A DNA stretch of 45,334 nucleotides, from assembly GCF_004799405.1 (NCBI RefSeq), contig NZ_SSMW01000026.1, positions 1 through 45,334 on the forward strand, given 5' to 3'. A model generated the notes under the pieces. It was not told the DNA's origin. It saw only the letters and a program-made list of their open reading frames with translations, and did no database searches. Source of the stretch: Bradyrhizobium sp. (GTDB taxonomy: Bacteria > Pseudomonadota > Alphaproteobacteria > Rhizobiales > Xanthobacteraceae). Each line of letters begins with the position of its first letter. Position 1 is the first letter of the stretch. The translations under genes were made by a program, and so were the position numbers. Positions 33,180 through 41,652 of this stretch are shown here, piece by piece.

Positions 33180-34802
33180 TCAGTCTTTCCACTTCACCCC
33201 GTGCTTATAAAGTATCTTGCGTACTTCATCGACCAGGGACGCCTGCGGCACTTTGGTCTGTGCCTCGCCCTGTTTCTGCAGATATTCGTCACGGTCCTTT
33301 TCGAGCTTTGAAAGCTCGGCGCCGAGAATGAGGTCCTTGAGCAGAACCTGCGGCCCCGCCGGATCGTCTTTCTCATCCGAGCCCTGGATGATCACGCAAG
33401 GCGAGTTGCGGCGGTCGGCGTATTTGAGCTGGTTGCCCATGTTCTTGGGGTTGCCGAGATAGAGCTCGGCCCGGATGTCGGCGTTACGAAGGGCGGCGAC
33501 CATCTTCTGGTAATCGGCGACGCGGTCGCGATCGAACACGGTGACGACCACGGGGCCGAATGCCGGCGTGGTGTCGAGCTTGCCGAGCATCGTGAGTGCC
33601 GCCTGCAACCGCGACACGCCGATGGAGAAACCTGTCGCCGGCACCGGCTCGCCGCGAAAGCGCGAGACGAGGCCATCGTAGCGTCCGCCGCCGCCGACCG
33701 AGCCGAAGCGAACGGGGCGACCTTTATCGTCTTTGGTATCGAGGAGCAATTCAACTTCGTAGACCGGGCCGGTGTAGTATTCGAGACCGCGGACAGTCTC
33801 CGCAGATATGCGGAATCGCATAGAGCCGTAGCCAGCAGATTCCATCAACGTGAGCACCTGCCTCAGTTCAGCAAGGCCTTCGATTCCTATCTCCGACGTA
33901 GATAGAATCTCAGACCAGTGGGTAAGCAAACGTGAATTCCAATAGAAAAATCTGCCTGATTTCTCTGGCAACCCAGTGACAGCGGCCATTTCCGCCGCGG
34001 TTCTGAACCACTCATCGTCTGTCGGCGGATGATACTGATTTACATCCGCCCAAGTTTCGCCTTCGCCTGTAATGAAGTCGATAATCTTGTCTATGGCGGT
34101 GTCAGGCAAATCAGCGCCTGGCGTGAAATCTCCGCTATCGTCCTTGCGTCCCTTACTAAGTAGCGCTCGAACTCCGCCGTCACCCAATCGATCGTGCTTA
34201 TCGATAGCGCGCAAAACGACCAACCGCTTGCCTTCTTCAATTCCAGCGGACTCAAGCAAGCCGTCGAGAATCTTGCGACTACTAACCTTCACCACGTACT
34301 GACCTCGTCTAATCCCGAGGTCTTCCATCGTGTCCGCCGCCATCATGCACATCTCGGCATCGGCCGCGGGCGAAGCCGAGCCTACGGTGTCGGCGTCGAA
34401 CTGCATGAACTGCCTGAAGCGTCCAGGTCCCGGCTTCTCGTTGCGGTAGACGTAGCCGGCGCGGTAGCTGCGATAGGGTTTCGGCAGGTGATCGAAATTC
34501 TCCGCGACATAGCGCGCCAGCGGCGCGGTCAGGTCGTAGCGCAGGCTGATCCACTGCTCGTCGTCGTCCTGGAACGAGAACACACCCTCGTTGGGGCGGT
34601 CCTGGTCGGGCAGGAATTTGCCGAGCGCGTCGGTGAATTCCATCGCCGGGGTTTCCACCGGCTCAAAGCCGTAGCGCTCGAATACCTCGCGGATTTTTTC
34701 GACCATCGCCCGCGTCGCCGCGATCTCGGCCGGGCCGCGATCGGCGAGCCCGCGCGGCAGCCGGGCCTTCAGTTTCTGCGGTTTTTTGGGTTTGTCGGCC
34801 AT
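33180..34802 (-). CDS. hisS: Histidyl-tRNA synthetase, with mosaic composition
   Basis: A class II aminoacyl-tRNA synthetase, 540 residues. Motif 2 is in [20 protein letters not shown]. The histidine-binding loops are [19 protein letters not shown] (HisA) and [20 protein letters not shown] (HisB/motif 3), and an anticodon-binding domain follows. The gene is intact. Its composition is uneven: residues about 162-341 (33780-34320) are near 52% GC and use AGA, CTA, ATA, ACA and GTA, and the last 40 codons are similar, while flanking parts run 63-75% GC. The central part also includes a stretch ([20 protein letters not shown] onward) that makes the protein longer than the roughly 500 residues I recall for Bradyrhizobium. 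Partial gene replacement is the likely cause. Confidence 0.93.
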   Translation of the reverse strand: MADKPKKPQKLKARLPRGLADRGPAEIAATRAMVEKIREVFERYGFEPVETPAMEFTDALGKFLPDQDRPNEGVFSFQDDDEQWISLRYDLTAPLARYVAENFDHLPKPYRSYRAGYVYRNEKPGPGRFRQFMQFDADTVGSASPAADAEMCMMAADTMEDLGIRRGQYVVKVSSRKILDGLLESAGIEEGKRLVVLRAIDKHDRLGDGGVRALLSKGRKDDSGDFTPGADLPDTAIDKIIDFITGEGETWADVNQYHPPTDDEWFRTAAEMAAVTGLPEKSGRFFYWNSRLLTHWSEILSTSEIGIEGLAELRQVLTLMESAGYGSMRFRISAETVRGLEYYTGPVYEVELLLDTKDDKGRPVRFGSVGGGGRYDGLVSRFRGEPVPATGFSIGVSRLQAALTMLGKLDTTPAFGPVVVTVFDRDRVADYQKMVAALRNADIRAELYLGNPKNMGNQLKYADRRNSPCVIIQGSDEKDDPAGPQVLLKDLILGAELSKLEKDRDEYLQKQGEAQTKVPQASLVDEVRKILYKHGVKWKD

Positions 34803-34850
34803 GGTGGCGCGTTGGTATCAGCGCAGGCGCGACGCGGCAATCTCTACTTA

Positions 34851-34945
34851 ACCTCGCCCCGCTTGCGGGGAGAGGTCGAAATTCGTGCCAGCGAATTTCG
34901 GGTGAGGGGGACTCTCGGCGAGTCTGCTCGCAAGCGGGGCGAGGG
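34851..34945. repeat. Palindromic intergenic repeat, family B, copy 2
   Basis: ACCTCGCCCCGCTTGCGGGG pairs with CTCGCAAGCGGGGCGAGG; inside, GAAATTCGTGCCAGCGAATTTC forms a hairpin and GTGAGGGGGA follows. Same parts as the copy at 29347, inverted. It lies between ilvE and hisS. Confidence 0.85.
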
Positions 34946-34993
34946 AGCGCTAGAGCAGTGCAACTTGCGCGATGGAGGAAACTCCGCCGCCGC

Positions 34994-36106
34994 TCACAGC
35001 ACCTTTCTGATCCAGTCGTGCGGATCGGGCGCGCGGCCGTACTGGATGTCGACCAGCTTCTTGCGCATCCCCATCGCGATCGGGCCGGCAGCACCGCCGC
35101 TGACGAGAAAATCGCCGCTCGCCGAACACACCTTGCCGATCGGCGAGATCACGGCCGCGGTGCCGCAGGCGAACGCCTCCTTCAGCTTGCCGCTGGCGGC
35201 ATCCGCGCGCCACTGGCCGACGGTGTAGGGCTCCTCGCGCACCCGCGTGCCGGAATCCCTTGCCAGCGCGATGATCGAATCGCGGGTGATGCCGGGCAGG
35301 ATGGTGCCGAGCGGCGGCGTCGAGAGCGAGCCATCGTCGAACACGAAAAAGATGTTCATGCCGCCGAGTTCCTCGATGTAGCGGCGCTCGACCGCATCGA
35401 GGAAAACCACCTGGTCGCAGCCGTGGTCGATGGCCTCGGCCTGCGCGCGCAGGCTGGCGGCGTAGTTGCCGCCGCATTTGACCGCACCGGTGCCGCCGAT
35501 CGCGGCGCGCGTGTAATTCTCCGACACCCAGATCGACACCGGCGCAGGCCCGCCCTTGAAGTAGGAGCCGACCGGCGAGGCAATGACCGCGAAGATATAT
35601 TCGGCGGAAGGCTTGACGCCGAGGAAGATCTCGCTCGCGACCATGAAGGGCCGCAGATAAAGACTGCCCTCGCCGCCCGGGATCCAGGCGCGGTCGATGC
35701 GCACGAGCTGCTCGACCGCTTCGATGAACACGGGCTCGGGCAGCGGCGCCATCGCCATGCGTTCGGCCGAATTTCGGAAGCGCCGGGCATTGGCGTCGGG
35801 GCGGAACAGGTTCACCCCGCCGTCGTCGCGCTTGTAGGCCTTGAGGCCTTCGAAAATCTCCTGCGCATAGTGCAGAACGGCCGCCGCCGGATCGAGCGGG
35901 AAATTGGCGCGGGATTCGATCCGCGCGCCATGCCAGCCCTCGGTCTGGTTGTAGCGGACCACCGCCATGTGATCCGTGAAAACCCGGCCGAAGCCGGGGT
36001 CCTTGAGCTTGGCCGCGCGATCTTTCTCGGACGCCGGATTGGCCGCCGGCTGGATCTCGAATTTCAACCAGGAGACGCCATCGATTTTGTCGAACGAAAC
36101 TCCCAT
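34994..36106 (-). CDS. ilvE: Branched-chain amino acid aminotransferase
   Basis: A fold-type IV PLP enzyme, 370 residues, catalysing the last step of leucine, isoleucine and valine synthesis (and the first of breakdown). It is of the long BCAT type, as in eukaryotes and many alphaproteobacteria. Motifs: YAQEIFEGLKAYKRDDGGVN, SLYLRPFMVASEIFLGVKPS, the PLP lysine in GTGAVKCGGNYAASLRAQAE, LGGMNIFFVFDDGSLSTPPL and GTAAVISPIGKV. The start at 36106 (MGVSFDKIDGVSWLKFE) fits. It is divergent from the marR operon across about 300 bases. Confidence 0.94.
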   Translation of the reverse strand: MGVSFDKIDGVSWLKFEIQPAANPASEKDRAAKLKDPGFGRVFTDHMAVVRYNQTEGWHGARIESRANFPLDPAAAVLHYAQEIFEGLKAYKRDDGGVNLFRPDANARRFRNSAERMAMAPLPEPVFIEAVEQLVRIDRAWIPGGEGSLYLRPFMVASEIFLGVKPSAEYIFAVIASPVGSYFKGGPAPVSIWVSENYTRAAIGGTGAVKCGGNYAASLRAQAEAIDHGCDQVVFLDAVERRYIEELGGMNIFFVFDDGSLSTPPLGTILPGITRDSIIALARDSGTRVREEPYTVGQWRADAASGKLKEAFACGTAAVISPIGKVCSASGDFLVSGGAAGPIAMGMRKKLVDIQYGRAPDPHDWIRKVL

Positions 36107-36395
36107 CGCCTATCTCCCCGGATTGACGTCGTCCGCGTCCCGCGCGGCGGCGTTGATGATTTGACGCCTGACCCTCGCTCACGCCGGTGTTTTAGGCCGG
36201 TTTCCGCTTTGGCGGAATGCGCGAAGTCCAGTATGTTTGCCGAAATGCCGCTCGACAATCGCACGGTCGTAGAATTCGCACTCCTGGCGGCGGCCTCTGG
36301 CCTGGCTGGGCTGTTCCGCCGTTCGGTACGTGATCGCCAGCGAAACGACCTAATATTTCGCGGCGAGCGTCAGTTTTGTAACATTGAACCCAAGA

Positions 36396-36416
36396 TATGT
36401 CAATATGACTGACATA
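36396..36416. promoter_or_regulatory. Inverted repeat across the marR start codon
   Basis: TATGTCA (36396-36402), 7 bases, TGACATA (36410-36416). The ATG of the MarR gene (36405) lies in the spacer. MarR proteins commonly bind palindromes of this size and repress their own operon, so this is a candidate autoregulatory operator. Confidence 0.45.
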
Positions 36417-36965
36417 AATTTTTCTCGTCCGGCCACCAGTCCGGATTCGAAGCCGACCGAGTTGCGCTCGCCTGCCCCGCGGGCCGGCGAATCACGCTGG
36501 GACATCATCGAGCTGTTGTTCTTTGCCTATCGGGACTTCGTCGGCGACGCCGATCATGAACTGGAGGCGTTCGGCTTCGGACGGGCGCATCACCGCGTCA
36601 TGCATTTCGTCCACCGCTATCCCGGCCTGAAGGTGGCCGACCTGCTCGACGTGCTGCGCATCACCAAGCAGTCGCTGGGACGGGTTCTCAAGCAATTGCT
36701 CGGCGAAGGGTATATCGTGCAGAAAGCCGGCGACAGCGACCGCCGGCAGCGCCTTCTTTTCGCCACCGCGAAGGGCGAGGCGCTGGTGGCGAAACTCGCA
36801 GGCCTGCAGACCGACCGCATCAACCGCGCGCTGCGCGAGCTCGGTCCATCCGGCACGGAGGCGGTCCGGCAGTTCCTGCGCGCGATGATCGACCACGACG
36901 ATCCCGATAAGGTGCTGGAAACCATCCTGGACACCAGAGGGTCAACCGCAACGGCAAAGGAATGA
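36405..36965 (+). CDS. MarR-family transcriptional regulator
   Basis: A 186-residue winged-helix regulator, probably dimeric. The N-terminal 30 residues are disordered; the fold begins at WDIIELLFFAYRDFVGDADH. The helix-turn-helix is at VADLLDVLRITKQSLGRVLK, the wing at VQKAGDSDRRQRLLFATAKG. It overlaps the following response regulator by 4 bases (ATGA), so the pair is translated together. MarR plus OmpR-type regulator in this order recalls PetP-PetR of Rhodobacter capsulatus. The ATG at 36405 is chosen over a TTG seven codons upstream; an inverted repeat covers this start. Confidence 0.88.
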   Translation: MTDINFSRPATSPDSKPTELRSPAPRAGESRWDIIELLFFAYRDFVGDADHELEAFGFGRAHHRVMHFVHRYPGLKVADLLDVLRITKQSLGRVLKQLLGEGYIVQKAGDSDRRQRLLFATAKGEALVAKLAGLQTDRINRALRELGPSGTEAVRQFLRAMIDHDDPDKVLETILDTRGSTATAKE

Positions 36966-37693
36966 TCGTGGCCCAGGCTGCAACCCTCGCCCGAACCCCG
37001 CCGCAACCGGCCGACGACGCCCCGCATCTGTTGCTGGTCGACGACGACCGCCGCATCCGCGATCTGCTATCGCGCTTCCTCGGCGGCGAAGGCTACCGCG
37101 TCACCACGGCGATGAGCGCGAAGGACGCCCGCGCCAAGCTGCTCGGGCTGCATTTCGACCTGCTGATCCTCGACGTGATGATGCCCGGCGAGACCGGGTT
37201 CGACCTCGCCCGCTTCATCCGCGCCTCGTCGTCGGTGCCGATCATCATGCTGACCGCGCGCCATGAAGCGGACAGCCGCATCGAAGGCCTGCAGATCGGC
37301 GCCGACGATTATGTCGCCAAGCCGTTCGAGCCGCGCGAACTGGTGCTGAGAATCGGCAACATCCTCAAGCGCACCGCGCCGCCGCCGGTCGAGGCGCTGG
37401 AGTCGATCGGGTTCGGGCCTTACGTCTTTCATCTGGCGCGCGGCGAGTTGCGCCAGGGCGACGAGGTGATCCATCTCACCGATCGCGAGCGCGACATGCT
37501 GCGCGTCCTCGCCGCAACCCCGGGCGAGACCGTGCCGCGGGCTGCGCTGACCGGCGGCGACGGCACCGCCAACGAGCGCGCGGTCGACGTGCAGATCAAC
37601 CGCCTGCGGCGCAAGATCGAGCGCGATCCGGCCAATCCTTTGTTCCTGCAGGCGGTGCGCGGCATCGGTTATCGCCTGGTGGCATCGCCTTGA
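36962..37693 (+). CDS. OmpR-family response regulator
   Basis: A 243-residue two-domain regulator. The receiver (about 22-140) has LLLVDDDRRIRDLLSRFL, phospho-acceptor D71 in LLILDVMMPGETGFDLARF, the switch Thr in IIMLTARHE and lysine in YVAKPFEPRELVLRI. The winged helix follows (about 150-240; HLTDRERDMLRVLAATPGET, VDVQINRLRRKIERDPANP, GIGYRLVASP). It lies between the MarR gene (4-base overlap) and the histidine kinase (10-base gap), forming a three-gene operon. It resembles PetR of Rhodobacter, but the target genes cannot be read from this window. Confidence 0.93.
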   Translation: MIVAQAATLARTPPQPADDAPHLLLVDDDRRIRDLLSRFLGGEGYRVTTAMSAKDARAKLLGLHFDLLILDVMMPGETGFDLARFIRASSSVPIIMLTARHEADSRIEGLQIGADDYVAKPFEPRELVLRIGNILKRTAPPPVEALESIGFGPYVFHLARGELRQGDEVIHLTDRERDMLRVLAATPGETVPRAALTGGDGTANERAVDVQINRLRRKIERDPANPLFLQAVRGIGYRLVASP

Positions 37694-37703
37694 GCCGGTC
37701 TTC

Positions 37704-39092
37704 ATGAGCACCCTCGACACCGGCCTCACGCTGATCCGCTCCGCCGCCGGCCGCGTCTCCGCGGTCAATAGCTGGATGGGCAACGCGTTCAAGGACTGGA
37801 TGCCGACGGGGCTTTACGCCCGCGCGCTGCTGATCATGATCGTGCCGATGGTGGTGCTGCAGTCGGTGGTCGCCTTCGTGTTCATGGAGCGGCACTGGAA
37901 CACGGTGACGCGCCGGCTCTCGCAGTCGGTGGTGCAGGACATCGCCGGCCTGATCGACGTCTACAAGGGATATCCGCAGGACAAGGACCGGGCGCAATTG
38001 CGCCGCATCGCCCAGGACCGGCTGCAGCTGGTGGTGGATTTCCTCCCGGTCGGCGACATGCCGCCGCCCGGCCCCAAGCCGTTCTTCTCGCTGCTCGACC
38101 AGACGCTGTCGGTGCAGTTGAGCCGCCAGATCGGCAAGCCGTTCTGGATCGATACCGTCGGCCGCTCCAACCTGGTGGAAATCCGGATTCAGCTTGACGA
38201 CGCCGTGATGCGGATTTTCGCCCAGCGCAGTGCGGCCTATGCGTCCAATTCGGAGATCTTCATCTTCTGGATGGTGGGCACCTCGTCGATCCTGCTGATC
38301 GTCTCGGTGCTGTTTCTGCGCAACCAGATCAAGCCGATCCTGCGCCTCGCCGATGCCGCGGATAGTTTCGGCAAGGGCCGCGAAGCGCCGAACTTCCGGC
38401 CGCGCGGCGCCCGCGAGGTACGCCGCGCCGCGCACGCCTTCCTGGAGATGAAGTCGCGCATCGAGCGCTCCATCGAGCAGCGCACCGCGATGCTCGCCGG
38501 CGTGTCGCACGACCTGCGCACCATCCTGACCCGCTTCAAGCTCGAACTGGCCCTGATCGGCGACAGTCCGGAGGTCGAGGGCATGCGCCGGGACGTCGAC
38601 GAGATGTCCGGCATGCTGGAGGACTATCTCGCCTTCGCGCGCGGCGACACCGGCGAGCAGGCGCAGCCGACCGACATGGCGCAGGCGCTGGAGGAACTGC
38701 GCAGCGACGCCGAGCGCAACGGCCACGCCGCGACCGTGACGTTCCACGGATTGCCTGTCGTGACGGTGAAGCCGGCATCGTTCAAGCGCTGCCTCGCCAA
38801 TCTGGTGTCGAACGCCGCAAGGCACGCCAATGCTATTTCGATCACCGGCCACCGCGATCACCGCTATCTGACGGTGACGGTCGACGACGACGGGCCGGGG
38901 ATTCCGCAAGATATGCGCGAGGAAGTGTTCAGGCCGTTCCTGCGGCTCGACGACGCCCGCAACCAGGATGAGGGCGGCACCGGCCTCGGGCTTGCGATTG
39001 CCCGCGACATCGCGCGCTCGCATGGAGGCGACATCACGCTGGGCGACAGCCCGATGGGCGGACTTCGCGCCACGGTGCGGATACCGGTGTAG
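37704..39092 (+). CDS. EnvZ-like sensor histidine kinase
   Basis: A 462-residue inner-membrane kinase and the natural partner of the regulator just upstream. Two transmembrane helices (about 39-61 and 185-205) enclose a periplasmic domain of about 120 residues. Then come a HAMP domain (QIKPILRLADAADSFGKG), the dimerisation helix with phospho-His H269 in AMLAGVSHDLRTILTRFKLE, the N-box CLANLVSNAARHANAISITG, and ATP-lid motifs VDDDGPGIP and GGTGLGLAIARDIARSHGGD. HDLRT followed by I rather than P is a small departure from the usual H-box. The stimulus is unknown. Confidence 0.93.
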   Translation: MSTLDTGLTLIRSAAGRVSAVNSWMGNAFKDWMPTGLYARALLIMIVPMVVLQSVVAFVFMERHWNTVTRRLSQSVVQDIAGLIDVYKGYPQDKDRAQLRRIAQDRLQLVVDFLPVGDMPPPGPKPFFSLLDQTLSVQLSRQIGKPFWIDTVGRSNLVEIRIQLDDAVMRIFAQRSAAYASNSEIFIFWMVGTSSILLIVSVLFLRNQIKPILRLADAADSFGKGREAPNFRPRGAREVRRAAHAFLEMKSRIERSIEQRTAMLAGVSHDLRTILTRFKLELALIGDSPEVEGMRRDVDEMSGMLEDYLAFARGDTGEQAQPTDMAQALEELRSDAERNGHAATVTFHGLPVVTVKPASFKRCLANLVSNAARHANAISITGHRDHRYLTVTVDDDGPGIPQDMREEVFRPFLRLDDARNQDEGGTGLGLAIARDIARSHGGDITLGDSPMGGLRATVRIPV

Positions 39093-39117
39093 GCCCGTCC
39101 GGCGCGGATGCGCCCGG

Positions 39118-39669
39118 CTATTTCGGCAGCAAGCTTTTCAGCTTCTGGGCGTCCTTGACGTTGATCTTGAAGCCGCCCGGCATCACTACGTCGCCGGGCT
39201 TCTGATCGGGTTTGCAGTCCCCCAGCCACTTCGCCTCGAAAGTCACGACATTGTCATGCGGCGCGCCGCCCGAACCGTACTCGGCATGCGAGGTGGACTT
39301 GACCGTAAAGGCGGAATTGAAATCGCCCGTGATGTCGGAATGCGACGCCAGCGACAAGCCGCCGACGCTGCACACGGAATCGCTGACGTAACCGGTCTCG
39401 GTCTTGCGGGTGTCGCGCCTGGAGCAGACCTCCTTCGACATCGGCGCAAACAGCGTGCTCATTTCCTTGTCGGTGGTCTCGTCGGTGCAGTGCTGCATCG
39501 TCATCTGCGGTAGCAGCGAGCCGACCCTTACGACCTTTATCTCCCAAAGCCCGGCCTTGCGGAGCGGCAGTTCGTCGGCACGGGATGCCGGCGCCGGCAG
39601 CAACGCCAGCAGACAACACGCCAAACCAACTGAGAGAAGCCGTCGCGTCATGCGCCGCAGTCCCGCCAT
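39118..39669 (-). CDS. DUF3617 secreted protein
   Basis: A 183-residue protein with a signal peptide (RRLLSVGLACCLLALLPAPA, cleavage near SRADE). The mature part has the DUF3617 pattern: GLWEIKVVRVGSLLPQMTMQ, HCTDETTDKEM, four further cysteines likely to form disulfides (VCSRRDTRKTE, SDSVCSVGGL, LGDCKP), and the end GFKINVKDAQKLKSLLPK. Probably periplasmic; no function is known for the family. ATG codons at 39669 and 39651 are both possible. It is convergent with the sensor kinase gene. Confidence 0.82.
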   Translation of the reverse strand: MAGLRRMTRRLLSVGLACCLLALLPAPASRADELPLRKAGLWEIKVVRVGSLLPQMTMQHCTDETTDKEMSTLFAPMSKEVCSRRDTRKTETGYVSDSVCSVGGLSLASHSDITGDFNSAFTVKSTSHAEYGSGGAPHDNVVTFEAKWLGDCKPDQKPGDVVMPGGFKINVKDAQKLKSLLPK

Positions 39670-39695
39670 CTCCTGCTCAAGACAGGCGAGTCCGC

Positions 39696-39980
39696 TCAGT
39701 AATCAGCCCGCACCACCGGCTGATTGTAGGGCACCCAGCGGCAGGCAAAGGAAATGTAGCCGCCTTCATGAGGCTCCACGGCCAGGAATTTCACCACCTT
39801 GCCGTACCTTGCACAATGATCGATCGCCATGGAGCGGATATCGGTCTCGGCCGTCAGCGACCAGGCGATGATGCCGCCGGTGTCGTTGCCCTTGAACGAC
39901 CGCACGCTGTCGGCCCGGGCCGGCGCGCACGCCAGCATTCCGCATATCGCAACCAGGCTCGCGGCCCCAATCATTCGCAT
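39696..39980 (-). CDS. Small secreted protein, unknown
   Basis: A 94-residue protein with a clear signal peptide (MRMIGAASLVAICGMLACAP, cleavage after ARA). The mature part of about 70 residues has two cysteines (IDHCARYGK and SFACRWVPYNQ) and ends VVRADY. I do not recognise a family. It lies 26 bases before the DUF3617 gene on the same strand, and both encode exported small cysteine-containing proteins, so they may form an operon. The cysteines suggest an oxidising periplasmic location. Confidence 0.72.
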   Translation of the reverse strand: MRMIGAASLVAICGMLACAPARADSVRSFKGNDTGGIIAWSLTAETDIRSMAIDHCARYGKVVKFLAVEPHEGGYISFACRWVPYNQPVVRADY

Positions 39981-40155
39981 CGCTGGACTCCCTTTGGCTG
40001 GGGCACCTTAAAGCGCATCCGCCGCCATGAAAAGAACGGTCGGCGGTCCGGCGCGGACTTATCGCCAACTGGTTGGCAAGTGTTGCCGCGTTGCACTTGA
40101 CCTCGTCCGGGCTTCGCGGCACCGTCCACGCGTTGGATTATCCGGCGGATCGCCC

Positions 40156-40629
40156 ATGCGTCACCCCTCTACCTCGTTGAAAAATGGCGCAACTCTTGGC
40201 ACGGCGCTCGGCGTCGTGCTCGGCCTGCTCGCATTTGGCCAGCCGGCCGAGGCGGCCTATCCGTGGGAGCTGAACTTCTGGCTGTCCGGCCCGCGCTATG
40301 ACGGGCGGGTGAAGCCTTGCGAAGCGGCGCTGGGGACCATCACCGCGCAGTTCCAGGACAAAGAGAGCACCTACTGGAATTCGAGGCTGAAGATCACGGC
40401 CTATAGCGACGTCCATGAAACCGCGTTCCGGCCCTGGGAATCCGACAACATCCCGCGCCGCTATTGCAGCGCCGACGTGATGCTGAACGACGGCGTGCAG
40501 CGCACCGTGCATTACTCGATCATCGAGGACGCCGGTTTTGCCGGTTTCGGCCAGGGCGTGGAATGGTGCGTGACCGGGCTCGACCGCAACTGGGCTTATA
40601 ATCCCGGCTGCAAGGCCGCCCGGCCCTGA
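40156..40629 (+). CDS. Secreted protein, unknown
   Basis: A 157-residue protein with an N-terminal signal peptide (GTALGVVLGLLAFGQPAEAA). The mature part begins YPWELNFWLSGPRYDGRVKP; further features are AQFQDKESTYWNSRLKITAY, SADVMLNDGVQRTVHYSIIE and a tail GVEWCVTGLDRNWAYNPGCK. Four cysteines probably make two disulfides. Many aromatic residues suggest a compact periplasmic beta fold. It resembles conserved hypotheticals of Bradyrhizobium; no function is known. The ATG at 40156 is chosen over 40027 because it places the signal peptide at the N-terminus. Confidence 0.75.
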   Translation: MRHPSTSLKNGATLGTALGVVLGLLAFGQPAEAAYPWELNFWLSGPRYDGRVKPCEAALGTITAQFQDKESTYWNSRLKITAYSDVHETAFRPWESDNIPRRYCSADVMLNDGVQRTVHYSIIEDAGFAGFGQGVEWCVTGLDRNWAYNPGCKAARP

Positions 40630-40758
40630 TTTTCCGAACAGGTTTTGGCACGCGATGTTGGGGCTCCGTCAGCCCCTTCTAGCTTGTCCGGCTTTTTGTT
40701 CTTGAAATGTTCCGGTCGCCTGATAGGTTTCCGGGCATTCTCGGTTTGGGGGGCGTCG

Positions 40759-41457
40759 ATGTCTGGTTTTCGATCTTGGATTTTGCGGTTCTTGATGCCG
40801 CTGGGCGTGCTCGGTTTCACCGCACTGACCGGCATCGCGACGGCGTCAGCACAAGATGGCCGGCAGAGCGCGCCCGGTGAATTCGATTTTTACGTGCTGT
40901 CGCTGTCATGGTCGCCGTCGTTCTGCGAAGCGGCATCGGAACGCGGCAGCGGCGGACGTTCGCAGGCCCAGTGCGGCGGGCGGCCGTTTTCCTTCGTGGT
41001 CCACGGCTTGTGGCCCCAATACGAGCACGGCTTTCCCGAATATTGCCAGCGGCCCTCGCCCCGCCTCGATCACCGGATCATGACCTCGATGCTGGATGTG
41101 ATGCCGGCGCCCGGGCTGATCTACAACGAGTGGGACAAGCACGGTACCTGCTCGGGACTGGGCGCGCGGGGTTATTTCGAAACCATCCGCAAGGCGCGCG
41201 CGGCGGTGAAGATTCCCCCCGAATTTCTCGAACTGGCGGATCCGAAAACCATTGCGCCCGGCGACATCGAGGACGCCTTCATCAAGGTCAATCCGGGCCT
41301 CAGCAACTCAGCGATCTCGGTGACCTGCAACAGGACGCGGCTGAGCGAAGTCCGCATCTGCCTCAGCAAGGATCTGCAGTTCCGCGCCTGCGAGGAACTC
41401 GACCGCCGCGGCTGCCGGCGCGACCAAGTGACGATGCCGCCCATGCGTGGCGGGTAG
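40759..41457 (+). CDS. Periplasmic ribonuclease T2
   Basis: A 232-residue exported RNase of the T2 family, which cuts single-stranded RNA without base preference through a 2',3'-cyclic phosphate. Signal peptide: WILRFLMPLGVLGFTALTGI, cleavage near ASA. The first catalytic segment is FVVHGLWPQYEHG with its histidine; the second is YNEWDKHGTCSGLG with Glu, Lys and His. The position before that Glu, often His, is Asn here. Disulfide cysteines are present (FCEAAS, CQRPSP, GTCSG, CNRTR, CLSKD, CEELDRRGC). The ATG at 40759 positions the signal peptide correctly. A role in scavenging external RNA is usual for the family. Confidence 0.92.
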   Translation: MSGFRSWILRFLMPLGVLGFTALTGIATASAQDGRQSAPGEFDFYVLSLSWSPSFCEAASERGSGGRSQAQCGGRPFSFVVHGLWPQYEHGFPEYCQRPSPRLDHRIMTSMLDVMPAPGLIYNEWDKHGTCSGLGARGYFETIRKARAAVKIPPEFLELADPKTIAPGDIEDAFIKVNPGLSNSAISVTCNRTRLSEVRICLSKDLQFRACEELDRRGCRRDQVTMPPMRGG

Positions 41458-41473
41458 CGCGACGTCGCGTGCC

Positions 41474-41600
41474 CCGAATGCAGTGCAACGCGCCGCCCTT
41501 GCGGCGTGGTGCGCTGCTGATCCGGGGCCCACGGTCGCACAACATCTGGGTCCCGGCTCTGCGGAGCAGCGTGAAGGACGCTGCACCGCGTCCGGGACAC
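41474..41600. repeat. Palindromic intergenic repeat, family D
   Basis: Contains GCGCCGCCCTTGCGGCGTGGTGCGC (inner hairpin), then GATCCGGGGCCCA and TGGGTCCCGGCTCTGCGG, and GACGCTGCACCGCGTCCGGGACAC. These parts pair as inverted repeats and match a form I recall from many Bradyrhizobium intergenic regions. It lies between the RNase T2 gene and rlmJ. Confidence 0.6.
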
Positions 41601-41652
41601 GCAACCCCAGCACACTTTGCTCAATAGGTCACCGTAGCGTAGTGCTGAAGCC

